From Candidatus Omnitrophota bacterium (GTDB lineage: Bacteria; Omnitrophota; Gorgyraeia; Duberdicusellales; 4484-171): a stretch of DNA of 7,958 bases. Positions within the stretch are counted from its first letter, which is position 1; the number at the start of each line of letters is the position of its first letter. Position numbers and translations under genes: made by a program. This document shows positions 5,548 through 7,958 of the stretch, in pieces. The notes below the pieces were generated by a model. It was not told where the DNA came from. It saw nothing but the letters and a program-made list of their open reading frames with translations, and searched no databases. The stretch covers positions 1 through 7,958 of the forward strand of contig JAUVUO010000052.1 in the NCBI GenBank assembly GCA_030601015.1, read 5' to 3'.

Positions 5548-7958
5548 ATGGATATTAACAAAAATACAAGCATTTTCCAAGCTTTCACAAAAATCTGCAG
5601 TTACCGCTCTCTAAAAGAGGTTTTTATATTTAAAAAAAATAATGTTTACTCCTCTATTACATATGAAAAACTTTATGAACATACTCTTGCATTTGCATCT
5701 TTCCTTCGAGATAAAAAAATTGATAAAAACACATCTGTAATTTTAATCCTTGAAAATTCTCCTATTTGGCCGGAAATTTTATTTGCGCTTAGCGCAATAG
5801 GCGCTACTCTTGTGCCTATAAATCCTGAGGTAGACCAAGAAGAGATGTTAAATTGCATTCTTCATTCAGAATCAAAATATCTAATTACATCAACAAAACT
5901 TTATCAAAGATTGCAAAAGACAATAAGTCATATTCAATTAAATACAATTATCTTAGACGATGTTTCAATACAAAATATTTTTTTAACCCACATAAAAACA
6001 GATTTTTTCCCCGCCGATACATCTTCAGACGATACTGCTGTAATAATCTACACCTCCGGAACAACAGCTACACCTAAAGGTGTTATTTTAACTCATAAAA
6101 ATTTGCTTTCTAATTGTAATTCCTTAGTAAAACTTGGCATCATCATATCTCCTAATGATTGTATCGCCGCTATTTTGCCTTTTTATCATTCCTATCCTTT
6201 AATGGTTACAATTCTACTACCTATTTTAACAGGCGCTAAAATAAGTTTTCCGGAAAGCATGAATTCACAGCATTTAATTGATTGCATAAAAAAAACCGGT
6301 GTCACCATATTCATCGGCGTTCCTAGGATTTTTGAAATTTTACATGAAAGGATCAAAGTCCAATTAAATAATATTTTTTTTATAAAACGGGTTATAATTA
6401 AAATAACTTTTTTGTTATCAAAACCTCTGCAAAAATATTTTAAAATTAACACTCAAAAATTAATTCTTTCAGAATTACATAAAACTTTCGGAAAACAACT
6501 TCGTTTAATGATAAGCGGCGGAGCGAAATTAAAGCCGAAAATTATAAAATCATTTTATGAGTGGGGATTTACTTTATTGGAAGGCTATGGTTTAACCGAA
6601 GCTTCTCCGGTAATTAGCAACAATTTTCCCAATAATTACATAATCGGGTCTGTAGGAAAAGCTTTACCTGATATTAAAATAAAAATTAATACCCCTGATA
6701 AAAACTTAATCGGTGAAATAATAGTTAAAGGAGACAACATCACCCCTGGATACTTTAAAGAAACTGATCTTTCAAAAAAAACAATTAAAAATGGCTGGCT
6801 ATTCACTCAAGATCTCGGATACATTGATAAAAAAGGGTTTCTCTATGTTACAGGGAGAGTAAACGAAATGATAGTCTTGGGTTCCGGCAAAAACATAAAC
6901 CCCCAGGATATTGAAAGTCGTTATAAAAGAAGCCCTTTTATTAGTAATATATGTGTGTTCAATTCAATGCCGGATAAAAACAATAAATCTATTTCCGGAT
7001 TAGAAGCTTTAATTTATCCTGATTATAAATTTTTTAAATCAAAAAAAATAATTCAAATAAAAGAAAGAATACTTTGGGAAATAGAAACCATATCACGTGT
7101 TCTCCCCAGTTTTAAAAGAATACAGAAATACAAGGTCACTAAAACTCCTCTTCCTAAAACAGCGTTAGGCAAAATAAAACGGCATAAGGTCCTGGAAATG
7201 TATCAAAGTATAGGAAAACAACAAATAAATGAATATCCCATAAGTTTTGAAGATAAAGAACTTCTTTCTATACCAATATGCAAAAAAGCTTATGAGTTTA
7301 TTAAGAAAAAAACAAAAAAACAAATCAACCTTGATGACAACTTAGAAATAGGCCTTGAAATGGACTCTCTGGAACAAATAGGATTACTACTGGACTTTGA
7401 ACAAATATGCGGTGTAACCATTGATGAACAGGAATTATTGACCTTGTTTACAGTTAGAGATATTTTATTAAGATTTAAAGAAGCTGCGGGTAAAAATACT
7501 TCTGTTGATGATTCCATATCTGAATTACAAAAAAATATTCTAATACCTAATCTTAACTTAAACAAGACTATTGATATCAATCAATCGTCAGTAACCCTTA
7601 AATTAAATTATGCGGTAATATTTATACTTAAAACATTATCCAAAATTTTTTGTTTTTTAAAAGTTATCGGTTTAGAAAATATTCCAGAAAAAGGCCCTTT
7701 TATAATCTGCCCAAACCATACAAGTTTTCTTGACGGCCCTCTTTTAGCCGGCGCATTAAATAAGAAAACAACACTTCAAACCTATTTTTTAGGATTAAGC
7801 TCATATTTTGACATCAAAGTTATTTCCTGGCTTAAAAAACATTTGAGGTTCATATCTCTTGATCCTGGAACAAACTTAAATCAAACTCTCGAAACATGCA
7901 GATATGTTCTTAATCAAAATAAAGTTCTCTGTATCTTTCCAGAAGGAATGCGTTCTAT
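5548..7958 (+). CDS. acyl-AMP ligase / acyl carrier protein / PlsC acyltransferase fusion (partial, 3' end beyond window)
   Basis: An open frame of 803 codons without a stop, cut by the right edge. Residues 1-550 are an AMP-forming ligase of the acyl-CoA synthetase type. It has the P-loop YTSGTTATPKGV (168-179), YGLTE (347-351), Asp422 in TQDLGYID, Arg437 in TGR, and the C-terminal catalytic Lys542 in TALGKIK. Residues about 560-655 are an acyl carrier protein, with the phosphopantetheine serine Ser607 in MDSLEQ. From about 680 a PlsC/LPLAT domain begins, with the HX4D motif H724-x4-D729 (NHTSFLD) and FPEGMRS at 797-803, where the window ends. The likely chemistry is activation of a fatty acid, loading on the built-in carrier, and transfer to a lysophospholipid or glycerol-phosphate lipid at the inner membrane. 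The E. coli Aas protein joins the same enzymes in the reverse order and without an ACP. The ATG at 5548 follows an in-frame stop at 5527-5529; no clear ribosome site is visible. Confidence 0.9.
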   Translation, partial: MDINKNTSIFQAFTKICSYRSLKEVFIFKKNNVYSSITYEKLYEHTLAFASFLRDKKIDKNTSVILILENSPIWPEILFALSAIGATLVPINPEVDQEEMLNCILHSESKYLITSTKLYQRLQKTISHIQLNTIILDDVSIQNIFLTHIKTDFFPADTSSDDTAVIIYTSGTTATPKGVILTHKNLLSNCNSLVKLGIIISPNDCIAAILPFYHSYPLMVTILLPILTGAKISFPESMNSQHLIDCIKKTGVTIFIGVPRIFEILHERIKVQLNNIFFIKRVIIKITFLLSKPLQKYFKINTQKLILSELHKTFGKQLRLMISGGAKLKPKIIKSFYEWGFTLLEGYGLTEASPVISNNFPNNYIIGSVGKALPDIKIKINTPDKNLIGEIIVKGDNITPGYFKETDLSKKTIKNGWLFTQDLGYIDKKGFLYVTGRVNEMIVLGSGKNINPQDIESRYKRSPFISNICVFNSMPDKNNKSISGLEALIYPDYKFFKSKKIIQIKERILWEIETISRVLPSFKRIQKYKVTKTPLPKTALGKIKRHKVLEMYQSIGKQQINEYPISFEDKELLSIPICKKAYEFIKKKTKKQINLDDNLEIGLEMDSLEQIGLLLDFEQICGVTIDEQELLTLFTVRDILLRFKEAAGKNTSVDDSISELQKNILIPNLNLNKTIDINQSSVTLKLNYAVIFILKTLSKIFCFLKVIGLENIPEKGPFIICPNHTSFLDGPLLAGALNKKTTLQTYFLGLSSYFDIKVISWLKKHLRFISLDPGTNLNQTLETCRYVLNQNKVLCIFPEGMRS

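Noticed and set aside
5853..6077. A 74-codon plus-strand frame within the ligase gene.
   Set aside because: It overlaps the ligase frame in another phase, with composition expected from shifted A+T-rich codons.
7290..7580. A 96-codon minus-strand frame over the carrier-protein part of the fusion.
   Set aside because: The plus strand shows a clear carrier motif there; the reverse frame has no recognisable domain or ribosome site.

Overview
The window is AT-rich (roughly 30% G+C by eye) and bacterial. Its gene content points to a Gram-negative organism that makes an exopolysaccharide or envelope glycopolymer coupled to an exosortase protein-sorting system. It carries an exosortase with its EpsI partner, a lipoprotein of TPR type, a polyprenyl-phosphate sugar-1-phosphate transferase of the exosortase-associated type, and a candidate sigma-54 promoter. 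The low G+C, this combination, and a ligase-ACP-acyltransferase fusion next door would suit an uncultivated lineage such as Omnitrophota. That placement is a guess from content, not from a marker gene.

Layout. From 53 to 3807 four genes lie head to tail on the minus strand: a six-helix membrane protein of unknown function (3004-3807), a TPR lipoprotein with an internal duplication (1538-2974), an exosortase (649-1509) and an EpsI-family protein (53-673). Gaps are 28-29 bases and the last pair overlaps by 25 bases, so they look like one operon. A 324-base non-coding leader (3808-4131) precedes it. The leader holds an extended -10 box, two hairpin-forming inverted repeats and what looks like a worn dispersed repeat. 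Further upstream, also on the minus strand, is the sugar transferase (4132-5019). It starts just downstream of a near-consensus sigma-54 promoter (5065-5080) backed by phased A-tracts and a 15-base palindrome. That promoter shows that the shorter of two possible starts is the right one.

A 528-base divergent intergenic region (5020-5547) separates this block from a single large plus-strand gene (5548 to beyond the right edge). At least 803 codons are present without a stop. It encodes a three-part fusion: an AMP-forming acyl ligase, an acyl carrier protein, and a PlsC-type lysophospholipid acyltransferase cut by the window edge. Its promoter is a perfect extended -10 box at 5511-5519.

How the parts fit. 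The sugar transferase would load the first sugar phosphate on undecaprenyl phosphate. The exosortase and EpsI would process C-terminally tagged secreted proteins, probably together with that polymer. The TPR lipoprotein may scaffold envelope assembly. The fusion protein could take a free fatty acid to a membrane lipid on one polypeptide. No exosortase substrate (PEP-CTERM-like protein), polymerase or transporter is visible, so the rest of the system lies outside the window. No RNA genes, CRISPR arrays or intact insertion sequences were seen.
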